From DASYQD01 sp963846495 (lineage in GTDB: Bacteria > Acidobacteriota > Thermoanaerobaculia > Multivoradales > JAIOJS01), in NCBI GenBank assembly GCA_963846495.1, contig CAWJWP010000015.1, positions 62,001-126,000 on the forward strand: a DNA stretch of 64,000 nucleotides, given 5' to 3'. A program made the position numbers and the translations under genes. Below are positions 14,002-25,094 of this stretch, one piece after another. Below the pieces are notes generated by a model. The model saw nothing but the letters and a program-made list of their open reading frames with translations. It made no database searches and was not told the origin of the DNA. Each line of letters opens with the position of its first letter. The stretch's first letter is position 1.

Positions 14002-17000
14002 ATGCCGCCCACTGCGATCCGCAACGTTGCCGTGCGCCGTTTTCTGATCGGTCTCGCGCTCGTCGCCGGCGGCGCCGCGGGCGCCGCGGCGGCGCCGATC
14101 GCCGTGCACGGCCGCGTCGAAGGCGAAGGCGGCGGCGCGGTGCGCGACGCGGTGGTGCGGCTCTATCCGATGATCGGCATGCGCGGTGCTGGCGAGCTGC
14201 AGCTCGCGGGCACCTTCCCGCCGCCGCACAAGGTCGAGGTGAAGGTGGACGCCGAGGGCGCTTTCCGCCTCGAGGCGCCCGGCCCCGGCGTCTGGCGACT
14301 GGTGGCCAGTGCGCCCGGCCGCGCGCCGCTCGAGACGGTGTTACAGCCGCTGGTGGAGGAGACGTGGTTGCCCACCGCGGCGCTGCCCGCCGACGCGCCG
14401 ATCGAGGTCACCGTCGTCGACGCGGCGGGCAAGCCTGCGGTGGGGGCCACCGTCGCCGCCTATGCCGCGGCGAGCGGCCGGTTGTTCGACGATTGGTACC
14501 CCACGACAACGAGGCTGCTCACCGATGCGCAGGGGCGCGCGACCGTTCATCGTTCGGCGAAGTCGCGCCTCGACCTCTCCGTCGCCGCGGCTCGCTACGT
14601 CGTCGCTGAGCGCAAAGGCCTCGCCGGCGGCAACGTTCGCATCGCGCTCGAGAAGGGGACGGCGCGCGAGCTGCTCGTCGTCGGCGCTGACGGCCGGCCG
14701 GCCGCCGGGGCCTTGGTCATGGCGATACCGGCCTTCGCGCCGCTCGTCACCAGCGACGCCGCCGGGCGCGTCGCGGTGACGACCGTGCCGGGCCGCCCGC
14801 TGTCGCTCGTCGTCGAGGATGCCAAGGGCGGCAACGCCACGCTCACCGTCGAGCCGCCGCCGAAGGGCGAGACGCCGCGGCCCGTGCGCGTGCAGCTCTC
14901 GCGCTCGCTGTCGATGACCGGCCGCGTGATCGACCGCGAGAGCCGCCAGCCGCTCGCCGGTGCGGTCGTGTGGGCCTTCGGCAGGCCGGAGTCGTGGGCG
15001 GTGACCGACGGCGGCGGCGGCTACACCGTCGAGCGGTTTCCCGCAAAGGGCGGCGAACGCGGCGTCTACGGCGCCGCCGCGGCGCATCGGCCCGGTTTCG
15101 TCGACGTCAAAGGGAGCCTCACCAGCGGCCGCGCGCCGACGATGGCGCTGCCGCCCGCGGCGGCGATCACGGGCAGCGTCGTCGATGCACGCGGCCGCGC
15201 GCTCGCCGGCGTCGCCGTCAGCACCGTGCCTGCCATCGGCTTCGGCGGACGGGTGCGTTTCACCCGCGGGATGTCGGTGGGCCGCCAGGGCGTCGACACG
15301 CGCACCGACGCGCGCGGCGCCTATCGCTTGTCGCCGCTCGACACCGACCACGCGTACGAGGTGACGTTCCGCAAGCCCGGCTTCGCCACCCTCACCAAGA
15401 CGGTGCCGCCGGCGACGCGCGACCGCCTCGCCGAGCTGCACGTGACGCTGCTGGCCGGCTCGCGCGGCGTCGGCCGCGTCGTCACCGGTCAGGGCGCGCC
15501 GATCGCGGGCGCCAAGGTCACGCTCGAGCGCCAGGAAGAGCGCGGTGGGCCGATGGGCAGGGTTCGCCGGTTCGGCGTGCGTCAGGAAAAGCCGCCGGAG
15601 GCGGCGACGGACGAGAAGGGGAAGTTCGCCATCGCCGACCTGTCCGCCGGCCGCTTCACGCTGCGCGCCGAGGCATCGGGCTATGCCGCGACCACCGTGC
15701 CCGGTATCGAGGTGCCGGCGGGCGCCGGCGAGGTCGACCTCGGCACCGTCAAGCTGGCGCCCGGCGCCACCGTCGAGGGACGCGTCGTCGGTCCGAAGGG
15801 CGAGCCGCTCGAGGGAGCCGAGGTGTTCGTGCTCGACGGCATGAGCTCGATGATGCCGCAGGTGCGCTGGGCGCTCGGTGGCCTCGACGTGCAGGCGACG
15901 AGCGCCGCCGACGGTTTCTTCAGTGTCGGCGGCCGCGCCGCCGGCGAGAAGGTCGACCTCGCGGTGCGGCGCAGCGGCTACACCGTCGAGCGCGCGGCGG
16001 GCGTCGTCGCGCCCACCGCCGAGCCGGTGGTGGTGACCCTGCAGCCAGCCTCGTCCGTGCGTGGCCGCGTCGTCGACGACCAGGGCGAACCCATCGCGCA
16101 GGCGTCGGTGCAGCTCAACGTCGAGCGCGCCGGCGGCGGCTTCGCCTTCGCGATGATGGCCGGCAACGGGCGCAGCGGCGACGACGGCCGCTTCACCATC
16201 GAGGACGTCGAGCCGGGCACGGTGCGCGTCGTCGCCGACGCGCCGGGCTACCTGACGCTCGAGCGTGGCGGTGTCGAGGTGCCTGCCGGCAAGGACGTCG
16301 AGGGCCTCGAGCTGGTGCTGCGCGCCGGCGCTTTCGTCGAGGGGACCGTCAGCACGCCCGATGGCTCGCCGGCGATCGGCGCCGCCGTCCAGCTCGTGGA
16401 CGAGGGCGGCACCGGACCGATGACGATGCGGATGCCCACCCTCACCGAGACCGACGGCGACGGCCGTTACCGCCTCGACGGCGTGCCCACCGGCCGGCAG
16501 ACCATCCAGGCCGAGCACCAGGGCTTCGACCGCGGCGTCGGCGAGCTCGAGGTGCGCGCCGGCGAGAACCACCTCGACCTGCGGCTGGGCGGCGGGCAGG
16601 AGGTGAGCGGCCGCGTCGTCGGTCCGCTCGGCCAGCCGGTGGGCGGCGCCACGGTGAGCCTCGCGCCGCCGGGCGAGTTCTGGCGCGGCGACCGCTCGGC
16701 GACGAGCGACAGCGCGGGCGCCTTCAACATCCCAGGCGTCTCCGACGGCACCTACGAGCTGAAGGCGACCCATCTCGATTACGGCGACGGCAAGGCCGCG
16801 GCGCCGATTGCGGTGGCGGGCGCGCCGGTCGCCGGCCTCACCGTCGAGCTGCCGGCGGGCGCTACCGTCTCCGGCGCGCTACGCGGGCTCTCGCTCGCCG
16901 AGCTGTCGCGCACCGGCGTCACCGCGTTCCAGGAGGGCGGCGGCTGGAAGCAGGGGACGGTCAGCTACGACGGCCGCTACCGCATCGCCGGCCTGGCGCC

Positions 17001-18144
17001 GGGCGAGTGGACGATCGCGGCGCGGCTCGACGCCGGCGGCAAGCAGGCGCGCGGCCGCATCACGCTCGCGGCCGGCGCCGCCGAGGAGACGCTCGACCTC
17101 GACTTCGAGGGCGGCGTCGCGTTGAGCGGCCAGGTGCGCGAGAACGGCCGCGGCGTCGACGGCGCCGTCGTGATGGTGCGCGGCAACGACGTCGCCGGCG
17201 GCGGCACCGCGCGCACCGACTACTCGGGCCGCTACCGCCTCGAGAACTTGAAGCGCGGCAGCTATCGCGTCGAGGCGTTCGCGCCGAAGAGCGGACTGCG
17301 CGACAACGGGACCGTGACGCTCGACGACGCCGACGGCGAGCTCGACTTCGACCTGCGCGCGACGCGCATCGTCGGCCGCGTCCTCGAGGCGGGCACCGGC
17401 GATCCGATCGCGGGCGCGCAGGTGCGGGCACAGCCCGTCGATCCCGGGCCGGCGGAGTTCATGCCGTTCGACGCGCCGGTCACGACCGACGACAGCGGCC
17501 GCTTCGTCCTCGGCACCGCCGCCGACGGCTCCTGGCGCATCGGCGCCGAGAAGAGCGGCTACGCGCGCGCCGAGACGACGGTCACCGCAACCGGCGAGCC
17601 GATCGAGAACCTCGAGATCCGCCTGCAGCCGACGCAGGGCATCACGTTGCAGGTCTCGCGCGCGACCGGCGCGGCGCCGGCGCAGGTGATGGTGTCGGTG
17701 CTCCAGGGCAACACGCACCTCTCCACTGGCCAATACACGACCGGCGAGAACGGCCGCGTTCGGCTCTCGACTGTGCCGCCGGGGACGTGGCAGCTCCTGG
17801 TGCGCGGCGACGACACGAGCACCGAGCGCGTCGTCGCCACCTCGCCCGGCCCGCCGGTGAGCGTCATGCTGATGCCGCAGGCGACGTTGAACGTGGTCGT
17901 ACCGGAGCTCGTCGGCGAAGCGGTCGTCGCGACCGTCACCCTCACCGGCGGCGACGGGCAACCGTTCGCGTTCCCCGCCTGGCGGTCGGTGGAGGACGAC
18001 GTCCCGCTGTCTTATGGCCGCACCACCATCCGCTACCTGCCCGCCGGCAGCTGGACGGTGCGCGCCACGACGCGCGACGGCCGCCGCTGGGAGGGCACGG
18101 TGGTCACGGTGCCCGGCGCGACGACGACGGTCGAGCTGCGTTAG
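14002..18144 (+). CDS. Large secreted protein of tandem carboxypeptidase-regulatory-like modules
   Basis: This is a 1380-residue protein with a signal peptide (RRFLIGLALVAGGAAGAAAA) and roughly a dozen repeats of a beta-sandwich module. Each repeat has the pattern 'GRV.D..G.P..GA.V', about 30-40 residues, then 'T..DG.F.....P.G...V.A...GY'. Examples begin SMTGRVIDRESRQPLAGAVV, ATVEGRVVGPKGEPLEGAEV and SSVRGRVVDDQGEPIAQASV. No catalytic domain, membrane anchor or sorting motif is visible. GAGGGGA precedes the ATG by seven bases. Such proteins are presumed to be periplasmic or surface adhesive or structural proteins. The substrate is unknown. The frame is intact over 4.1 kb. Confidence 0.8.
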   Translation: MPPTAIRNVAVRRFLIGLALVAGGAAGAAAAPIAVHGRVEGEGGGAVRDAVVRLYPMIGMRGAGELQLAGTFPPPHKVEVKVDAEGAFRLEAPGPGVWRLVASAPGRAPLETVLQPLVEETWLPTAALPADAPIEVTVVDAAGKPAVGATVAAYAAASGRLFDDWYPTTTRLLTDAQGRATVHRSAKSRLDLSVAAARYVVAERKGLAGGNVRIALEKGTARELLVVGADGRPAAGALVMAIPAFAPLVTSDAAGRVAVTTVPGRPLSLVVEDAKGGNATLTVEPPPKGETPRPVRVQLSRSLSMTGRVIDRESRQPLAGAVVWAFGRPESWAVTDGGGGYTVERFPAKGGERGVYGAAAAHRPGFVDVKGSLTSGRAPTMALPPAAAITGSVVDARGRALAGVAVSTVPAIGFGGRVRFTRGMSVGRQGVDTRTDARGAYRLSPLDTDHAYEVTFRKPGFATLTKTVPPATRDRLAELHVTLLAGSRGVGRVVTGQGAPIAGAKVTLERQEERGGPMGRVRRFGVRQEKPPEAATDEKGKFAIADLSAGRFTLRAEASGYAATTVPGIEVPAGAGEVDLGTVKLAPGATVEGRVVGPKGEPLEGAEVFVLDGMSSMMPQVRWALGGLDVQATSAADGFFSVGGRAAGEKVDLAVRRSGYTVERAAGVVAPTAEPVVVTLQPASSVRGRVVDDQGEPIAQASVQLNVERAGGGFAFAMMAGNGRSGDDGRFTIEDVEPGTVRVVADAPGYLTLERGGVEVPAGKDVEGLELVLRAGAFVEGTVSTPDGSPAIGAAVQLVDEGGTGPMTMRMPTLTETDGDGRYRLDGVPTGRQTIQAEHQGFDRGVGELEVRAGENHLDLRLGGGQEVSGRVVGPLGQPVGGATVSLAPPGEFWRGDRSATSDSAGAFNIPGVSDGTYELKATHLDYGDGKAAAPIAVAGAPVAGLTVELPAGATVSGALRGLSLAELSRTGVTAFQEGGGWKQGTVSYDGRYRIAGLAPGEWTIAARLDAGGKQARGRITLAAGAAEETLDLDFEGGVALSGQVRENGRGVDGAVVMVRGNDVAGGGTARTDYSGRYRLENLKRGSYRVEAFAPKSGLRDNGTVTLDDADGELDFDLRATRIVGRVLEAGTGDPIAGAQVRAQPVDPGPAEFMPFDAPVTTDDSGRFVLGTAADGSWRIGAEKSGYARAETTVTATGEPIENLEIRLQPTQGITLQVSRATGAAPAQVMVSVLQGNTHLSTGQYTTGENGRVRLSTVPPGTWQLLVRGDDTSTERVVATSPGPPVSVMLMPQATLNVVVPELVGEAVVATVTLTGGDGQPFAFPAWRSVEDDVPLSYGRTTIRYLPAGSWTVRATTRDGRRWEGTVVTVPGATTTVELR

Positions 18145-18243
18145 CGGTCCTTTGCGCGCTCTCTCGTGGCGGCGCGGAATTGGCGCCGCGACGGCGCGTA
18201 CTGGTGCCGAGACGGGCTGGCGCTAGAATCCCCGTCCACTACG

Positions 18244-18957
18244 ATGAGCGAGAAAAAAAGCGGCTGGGGAAGCACCGTGCTGGGTTGGTTCGTCGTCCGT
18301 CCCGAGGACGAAGCGGGCGGCGGCGTCGCCGACGAGGCTCTCATCGCCGCTGCGGCGGCCGATCCCGCGAGCGCGTCGACGGCCGCGTACGGCGCCGACC
18401 AGCCGGTGGTGCCGCTCCACGACCCGCCGCCGGCGCCCGGCGGTCAGGTCGACTTCCCCGCCGTCTACACCGCGGCGGGCGTCGAGGCCGAGCAGCAGGA
18501 GCGGGTGGAGAAGGCGGCGGGGCTGCTGCGCTCGCTGCCCGCCGAGACCGACCCGGTGGTCAAGAAGCAGATCGTCGAGGCCTCGCTCAAGGCCTTCGGC
18601 GTTCCCATCGACCAGATCATCGAGGCCGGGGTCGAGGAGATCCAAGCCCTCGAGTCGTACATCCGCTCGGGCGGCGCCGATACGCAGACGCTGCTCGCCG
18701 AGTCCTCGGCCCGCATCGCCCAGTTCGAGGAAGAGATCGCCCGCATCCGGCAGGTGATGGACGAGCGGGTGCACGAGCAGCAGGCGGTCGTGCGGGCGTG
18801 CAACGAGAAGAAGCTCGACGTGCAGCGCGTCCTCGAGTTCTTCGGACAGGAAGCGGTGGCGCGCGTGGTGCGCGACTCGCCGAAGCTGATCGACCCGACG
18901 CAGGCGCAAGGCGCATCGAACCAGAGCGCCGAGCTGACGCTTACCACCAGGAGCTGA
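18244..18957 (+). CDS. Hypothetical coiled-coil protein opening the PspA-ABC cluster
   Basis: This is a 237-residue protein starting at ATG 18244 (MSEKKSGWGSTVLGWFVV). Residues about 25-85 are Ala/Pro-rich and probably flexible. From residue 85 to the end the protein is helical and charged, with heptad-like stretches (SSARIAQFEEEIARIRQVMD). TAGAAT at 18225-18230 could be a -10 element. The frame upstream of 18244 overlaps this signal, so I discard it. The pspA gene follows with a two-base gap. I do not recognise the family. Its position suggests a cytoplasmic partner of the PspA-like protein. Confidence 0.75.
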   Translation: MSEKKSGWGSTVLGWFVVRPEDEAGGGVADEALIAAAAADPASASTAAYGADQPVVPLHDPPPAPGGQVDFPAVYTAAGVEAEQQERVEKAAGLLRSLPAETDPVVKKQIVEASLKAFGVPIDQIIEAGVEEIQALESYIRSGGADTQTLLAESSARIAQFEEEIARIRQVMDERVHEQQAVVRACNEKKLDVQRVLEFFGQEAVARVVRDSPKLIDPTQAQGASNQSAELTLTTRS

Positions 18958-18959
18958 CG

Positions 18960-19670
<711 letters not shown>

Positions 19671-19682
19671 ACAACCGCGGAC

Positions 19683-19750
19683 GGTGCGCAGAGCGCACCC
19701 TACGACGTAGGGCGCCTGCGCACTGAGCCGTAGGGTGGGCTCTGCCCACC
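19683..19750. repeat. REP-like palindromic repeat pair between pspA and the binding-protein gene
   Basis: Two imperfect copies of a palindromic unit face each other. One is GGTGCGCAGAGCGCACC followed by CTACG. The other is CGTAGG followed by GTGGGCTCTGCCCACC. A degenerate third copy (GTAGGGCGCCTGCGCAC) lies between them. The same unit recurs as an inverted pair at 27248-27359. Each unit can form a hairpin. They look like intergenic REP-type elements. Confidence 0.7.
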
Positions 19751-19765
19751 GAGGGAGAGAAAGCC

Positions 19766-21400
19766 ATGCGCCTCACCCCGTTCGCGAAGATCTTCATCAC
19801 CCTCGTCATCCTCGGCGTCATCGGCTACGCCGCCTGGCGCTACAAGGGCAGCGACATCCGCAAGTGGGCGGGGGCGGAGAAGTCCGACGCCGCGCCCGAG
19901 TCGGTGTCGTCGGACGACTTCGACGCCCTGAAGAACGCGCCCGGCGACCCCGGGCGCGACGTCGGCTCGACCGGCGTCACCACCGCCTCGCTGGGCTCGA
20001 GCGGCACGCTCAACCGCCCGCTCGTCGTCGGCATCAACACCTGGGCCGGCCACGCGCCGGGCATCGTCTACAACGCGCGGCATGGACCCCAACGCGCGCT
20101 CGCAGCTACAAGCAGAAGTACGGGCTCGACGTGAAGTTCGTGCTGCTCGAGGACCCGGCCGCCAAGCTCGCCGCCTTCCGCAACGGCGACGTCGACATCA
20201 TGTGGGACACCGTCGACAACTGGGCGCGCGAGGCTTCGATCCTCGCCGAGCAGAGCCAGAAGGCGAAGTCGATCATCATGCAGGACTGGTCGCGCGGCGG
20301 CGACGGCATCGTCTCGCTCTCCTCGATCAAGTCGATCGAGGGCCTCGCCGGCCACAGCGATCGCCTGCACGCAGTTCACGCCGTCGCACTTCCTGCTCCT
20401 CTACCTGCTGTCGCAGTCCGGCCTCTCGCCGGAGCAGCGCAACGCGGTCGAGAAGAGCATCGTCTTCACCCAGGACGCGCCGGCGGCGGCGGCGATGTTC
20501 AAGGCCAAGCAGGTCGACGCGGCGGTGACCTGGGAGCCGGACCTCTCCGTCGGCGGTCGAGGCGCGCGGCGACGAGGCGCACATCCTGGTGTCGACGACG
20601 GCGGCGACCAACATCATCGCCGACACGCCTGGTGGCGCGGCAGGACTTGATCGACCAGGCGCCCGAGACCGTGCGCGACTTCGTGCACGGCTGGTTCGAC
20701 GGCATCGAGATGATGAAGCAGGACCCGCCGGCCGCCTACGACGTGGTGGCGAGGGCGCTCAAGCTCGACAGCGACACGGTGTCGGGGATGCTCTCCGGCC
20801 TGAAGCTCACGCCTTACGCCGACAACGCGCAGTTCTACGGCCTCGCCGGCGGCAAGGCGCACTACGAGACGCTGTTCGACACCGCCTTCGTCATCTGGCG
20901 CAAGAAGGGGCTGGTGACGCGGCCGGTCGAGGCCAAGGACTGGGTCGACACCCGCTTCCTGCAGGCGCTCGCCGGCGACTACCCGGGCCAGAAGGTGGAG
21001 GAGCCGCAGCTCGCCGCCAAGGCGCCCTCGGAGAGCGACCGCGCCATCATCAACAAGCAGATCCAGATCCACTTCACGCCCGGCTCGGACGAGATCATGC
21101 CCGGCTCCTACTTCGTGCTCGACTCGCTGGGCGAGACGATGACCTCGTTCGGCAACACCTACCTGCGCGTCGAGGGCAACACCGACTCGACCGGCAGCCC
21201 GACGACCAACATGACGCTCTCCGAGCGGCGCGCGCTGGCGGTGAAGAACTACGTGCTGCAGAACTTCCCCGCCATCGAGCCGGCCCGCTTCCAGACCATC
21301 GGCCGCGGCCAGAGCAACCCGGTCGCGCCCAACGACGACCGAGGCGGGCCGGCAGCTGAACCGCCGCACCGACATCAAGGTCGTGCTGGCGACGGGCTAG
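19766..21400 (+). CDS. ABC-importer substrate-binding protein fused to an OmpA-like peptidoglycan-binding domain, six frameshifts
   Basis: A membrane anchor opens the protein (FAKIFITLVILGVIGYAAW), followed by a periplasmic binding domain of the nitrate/sulfonate/taurine type (RPLVVGINTWAGHAPGIVY, DVDIMWDTVDNWARE, AAMFKAKQVDAAVTWEP). The C-terminus is an OmpA domain (IQIHFTPGSDEIMPGS, RVEGNTDSTG, MTLSERRALAVKNYV, then IGRGQSNPVAPND). Reading continuity requires frame changes near 20083, 20116, 20361, 20551, 20628 and 21345. All are consistent with one extra base, and the true stop is the TAG at 21398-21400. The anchor plus peptidoglycan-binding domain would hold the sensor between inner membrane and wall. 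The ligand is unknown. Confidence 0.8.
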
Positions 21401-21407
21401 CGGGGAG

Positions 21408-22263
21408 ATGGCGGCGAGCGAAGAGAAGGTCGAGCCGGCGGCGGACGCCAAGCCGCCGGCGCCGGCCCGGCGCAAGCGCGACCCCTTCGCGTTGCGCGAG
21501 CCGTTGCCGCGGAACACGGCGTTCGCTGCTCGGCTTCGTGGCGCCGGCGCTGGTGCTCGGCGCGTGGTGCTTGCTCAGCTACGGCGGCTGCGCGCCGCCC
21601 GACTTCCTGCCCTCGCCGACCGAGGTCGTGCGCGGCACGCTGCAGCTCTTCCTGCAGCACGACCTGCTGAGCGCCATCCTGATCTCCAGCCGGCGCATCG
21701 GCATCGCCTTCCTGCTCGCCTCGGCGCTGGCGCTGCCGCTGGGCGTGCTGATGGGCGCCTTCGAGCCCGTCAACCGCTTCTTCGAGCCGATCATGGCGCC
21801 GCTGCGCTACATGCCGATCTCGGCCTTCATCCCGCTGCTCATCCTCTGGTTCGGCATCTACGAGAAGCAGAAGATCGCCTTCCTCTTCCTCGGCGTCTTC
21901 GTCTACCTGCTGCCGGTCGTGGTGACGGCGATCCGCGCCGTGCCCGAGGAGCTGGTGCAGACCGCGCGCACGCTGGGCGCCAGCAAGGGGCAGGTGGTGC
22001 GCACGGTGCTGGTGCCTTCGGCGCTGCCCGAGATCTTCGACTCCTTCCGGGTGATGAACGCCATCTCCTGGACCTACGTCATCCTCGCCGAGGCGGTCAA
22101 CCCCGAGCACGGGCTCGGCTACATGGTCGAGCTGGCGCGCACGCACCAGAAGGCCTCGTGGTCGTTCGCCGGGCTGCTCGTCATCGGCGGCATCGGGCTG
22201 CTGACCGACTTGGTGATCCAGCGGCATCTCGAAGGCGCTGTTCCGCTGGCGCGAGGCGAGCTC

Positions 22264-22267
<4 letters not shown>
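21408..22267 (+). CDS. ABC transporter permease (nitrate/sulfonate/taurine type), two frameshifts
   Basis: This is an inner-membrane permease with about six helices. The coupling motif EELVQTARTLGASKGQVVRT is characteristic of binding-protein-dependent importers. After ATG 21408 the frame shifts by one near 21528, where the extra base restores AFLLGFVAP. It shifts again near 22231, after which the protein ends ALFRWREASS at the TGA in 22265-22267. Without the second correction the permease appears fused to the ATPase, which I judge an artefact. The ATPase start overlaps this stop (TTGA). Confidence 0.8.
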
Positions 22268-23163
<896 letters not shown>

Positions 23164-23226
23164 GGCGGCGGCGGCAGCGGCGCGCGGCGCAGCGTTGTTG
23201 CGTGGGCGGCTGTGCCGCTCATCGAC

Positions 23227-23309
23227 GAGCTGTGGAAGCTGCCGGTCCTGCGGAGACCCAAGGCGGTCCCCGCAGGACCTTGGAAAACGCTGCGCGTTTC
23301 CCACAGCTC
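23227..23309. repeat. Nested inverted-repeat element upstream of the HNH gene
   Basis: The outer arms GAGCTGTGG (23227-23235) and CCACAGCTC (23301-23309) are perfect complements. Inside them GGTCCTGCGG (23244-23253) pairs with CCGCAGGACC (23270-23279). A third small hairpin, GGAAAACGC/GCGTTTCC, lies at 23282-23300. This is in the 455-base gap 23164-23618, otherwise empty apart from TTGACA at 23416-23421 with no good -10. The folding resembles a small non-autonomous element. Confidence 0.6.
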
Positions 23310-23618
23310 CCACAGCACGGCGCCGAATCGATACGGATCGGGAGGAATTAGAAAGCGATCGCATTCGGGGGAATCGTGCTACACCCGCGATTCGTGACCG
23401 CTCGCGACAAAATGCTTGACACCGTTTTTCGTGCAACGCGCACGGGAATCTGAGGTCGGATGAAAGTTTGTCCGCCGGGTGCTCCAGCGGGCCTCAGACG
23501 AGGCGTTCTCCTGCAGTGGCAGCCGCAGAGGCTCGAGCCGTATCGATCGTGCCTCAGAGGGCTCACCAGAGCCTCGAAAGACTCAGGCTTACGATGGGGC
23601 CGCAACCAGGAGGCCACC

Positions 23619-25010
23619 ATGTGCGAAGCAATTTGCGAAGCTCCCACGCCGGCGCATGAGGTGGAGTCGAGCGCGCGCTTTGTCGAGGCGTTGGGAGAGC
23701 GGATCGCGTTGCTGGCCGCGCAGATCTCGGCCGCGACCTTCGAGCTGCTGACGATGCTCCGCGAGTTCGACGAGCGCGGCGGCTGGGGCTGCGGATTCCG
23801 CTCGTGCGCGCATTGGCTCAACTGGCGGATCGGGCTCGATCTGGGCGCGGCGCGCGAGAAGGTTCGCGTGGCGCGGGCGTTGGCGGCGCTGCCGCGTCTG
23901 TCGGAGTCGATGCGGCGCGGCCAGCTCTCGTACGCCAAGGTGCGGGCGCTGACGCGGATCGCGACCCCCGTCAACGAAGCGGAGCTGCTGACGTTCGCCC
24001 GCGCCGGAACGGCAGCTCACGTCGAGCGGCTCGTGCGCGAGATGCGGCGAGTGGACCGCATCGAAGCGAACGAGGACGAGAGGCGTCGACACGAGAGCCG
24101 CTACCTACGTGCCTATGTCGACGAGGACGGAATGGTCGTCGTCTCGGCCCGGCTGCCGCAAGAGGCGGGAGTCGCTCTGCTGCGCGCCATCGAGGCAGGA
24201 GTCGAGTCGCTGTATGGCCGGTCGCGTCGAGAGGATGGCGATTCGGCAGGTGGCGACGAGCCGACGGCCGAGCAGCGTCGCGCCGACGCACTGGGCCTCG
24301 TCGCCGAGAGTGCTCTCGCCGCCGGCCTCGATCCGGGCACGCGCGGCGACCGCTACCAGGTCGTCGTCCATGTCGACGCCGAGGCGCTCGCCTTCGACGG
24401 AGACGGCTCCGCCACCCTCGCCGATGGCACGCACGTTTCCGCGGAAACGTGCCGGCGCCTCGCCTGCGATGCGGCGGTGGTCACGGTGCGCCGCGCGGCA
24501 GACGGCCGCGTGCTCGACGTCGGGCGCCGCACCCGAGCCATTTCGCCTGCCCTTCGCCGTGCGCTGGAGCATCGCGACCGCGGCTGCCGCTTTCCTGGCT
24601 GCGGACTGAAGTTGTGCGACGCCCACCACATCCGGCACTGGGCCGAGGGCGGCGCGACCAAGCTCACCAACACGCTGCTGCTCTGCCGCCGCCACCATCG
24701 CGCCGTGCACGAGGAAGGGTTCCGCGTCGAGCTGCTGGCGAGCGGCGAGGCACGGTTCTACAGACCCGACGGTCGGCAGCTGGCCGCGGCGCCGCGGATG
24801 CCAGCCGTCGGGCGTAAGTCTGACGACGGGCTCAGTGCGCGCCTCGCTGTGAGCGGCGTTGTCGTAAATGCCCAACGAACGCTGCCGTCGTGGGACGGCG
24901 GCGAGGTCGACTACGGCTGGGAGGTCGACTGGCTGCGGTCGCTGGACCGCGGCCGGTCGCAAACTACCTCGTTGCCGAGCGCGTCCGGCTGCGCGGCGAG
25001 AGTCCTTTGA
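23619..25010 (+). CDS. DUF222 / 13E12-repeat HNH endonuclease
   Basis: This is a 463-residue protein. ATG 23619 has AGGAGG five bases upstream, so the longer frame from 23460 is not used. The DUF222 region spans about residues 15-330 (REFDERGGWGCGFRSCAHWL, AAREKVRVARALAALPRLSE). The HNH nuclease near the C-terminus shows CRFPGC, then DAHHIRHWAEGG, NTLLLCRRHHRAVHE. These proteins are widespread, often multicopy, and are suspected selfish or mobile endonucleases. Their host role is unproven. The gene splits the PspA-ABC genes from the membrane protein and AAA ATPase downstream, and sits beside the inverted repeats at 23227-23309, which fits insertion. Confidence 0.85.
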   Translation: MCEAICEAPTPAHEVESSARFVEALGERIALLAAQISAATFELLTMLREFDERGGWGCGFRSCAHWLNWRIGLDLGAAREKVRVARALAALPRLSESMRRGQLSYAKVRALTRIATPVNEAELLTFARAGTAAHVERLVREMRRVDRIEANEDERRRHESRYLRAYVDEDGMVVVSARLPQEAGVALLRAIEAGVESLYGRSRREDGDSAGGDEPTAEQRRADALGLVAESALAAGLDPGTRGDRYQVVVHVDAEALAFDGDGSATLADGTHVSAETCRRLACDAAVVTVRRAADGRVLDVGRRTRAISPALRRALEHRDRGCRFPGCGLKLCDAHHIRHWAEGGATKLTNTLLLCRRHHRAVHEEGFRVELLASGEARFYRPDGRQLAAAPRMPAVGRKSDDGLSARLAVSGVVVNAQRTLPSWDGGEVDYGWEVDWLRSLDRGRSQTTSLPSASGCAARVL

Positions 25011-25094
25011 ACGATCAGTGGAGGACCCCGCAAGCAGCGGATCGACCCGCGGCTCGACGCGGCGGGCTGGGTGAAGGCGGTCCCCGAAACGCGA

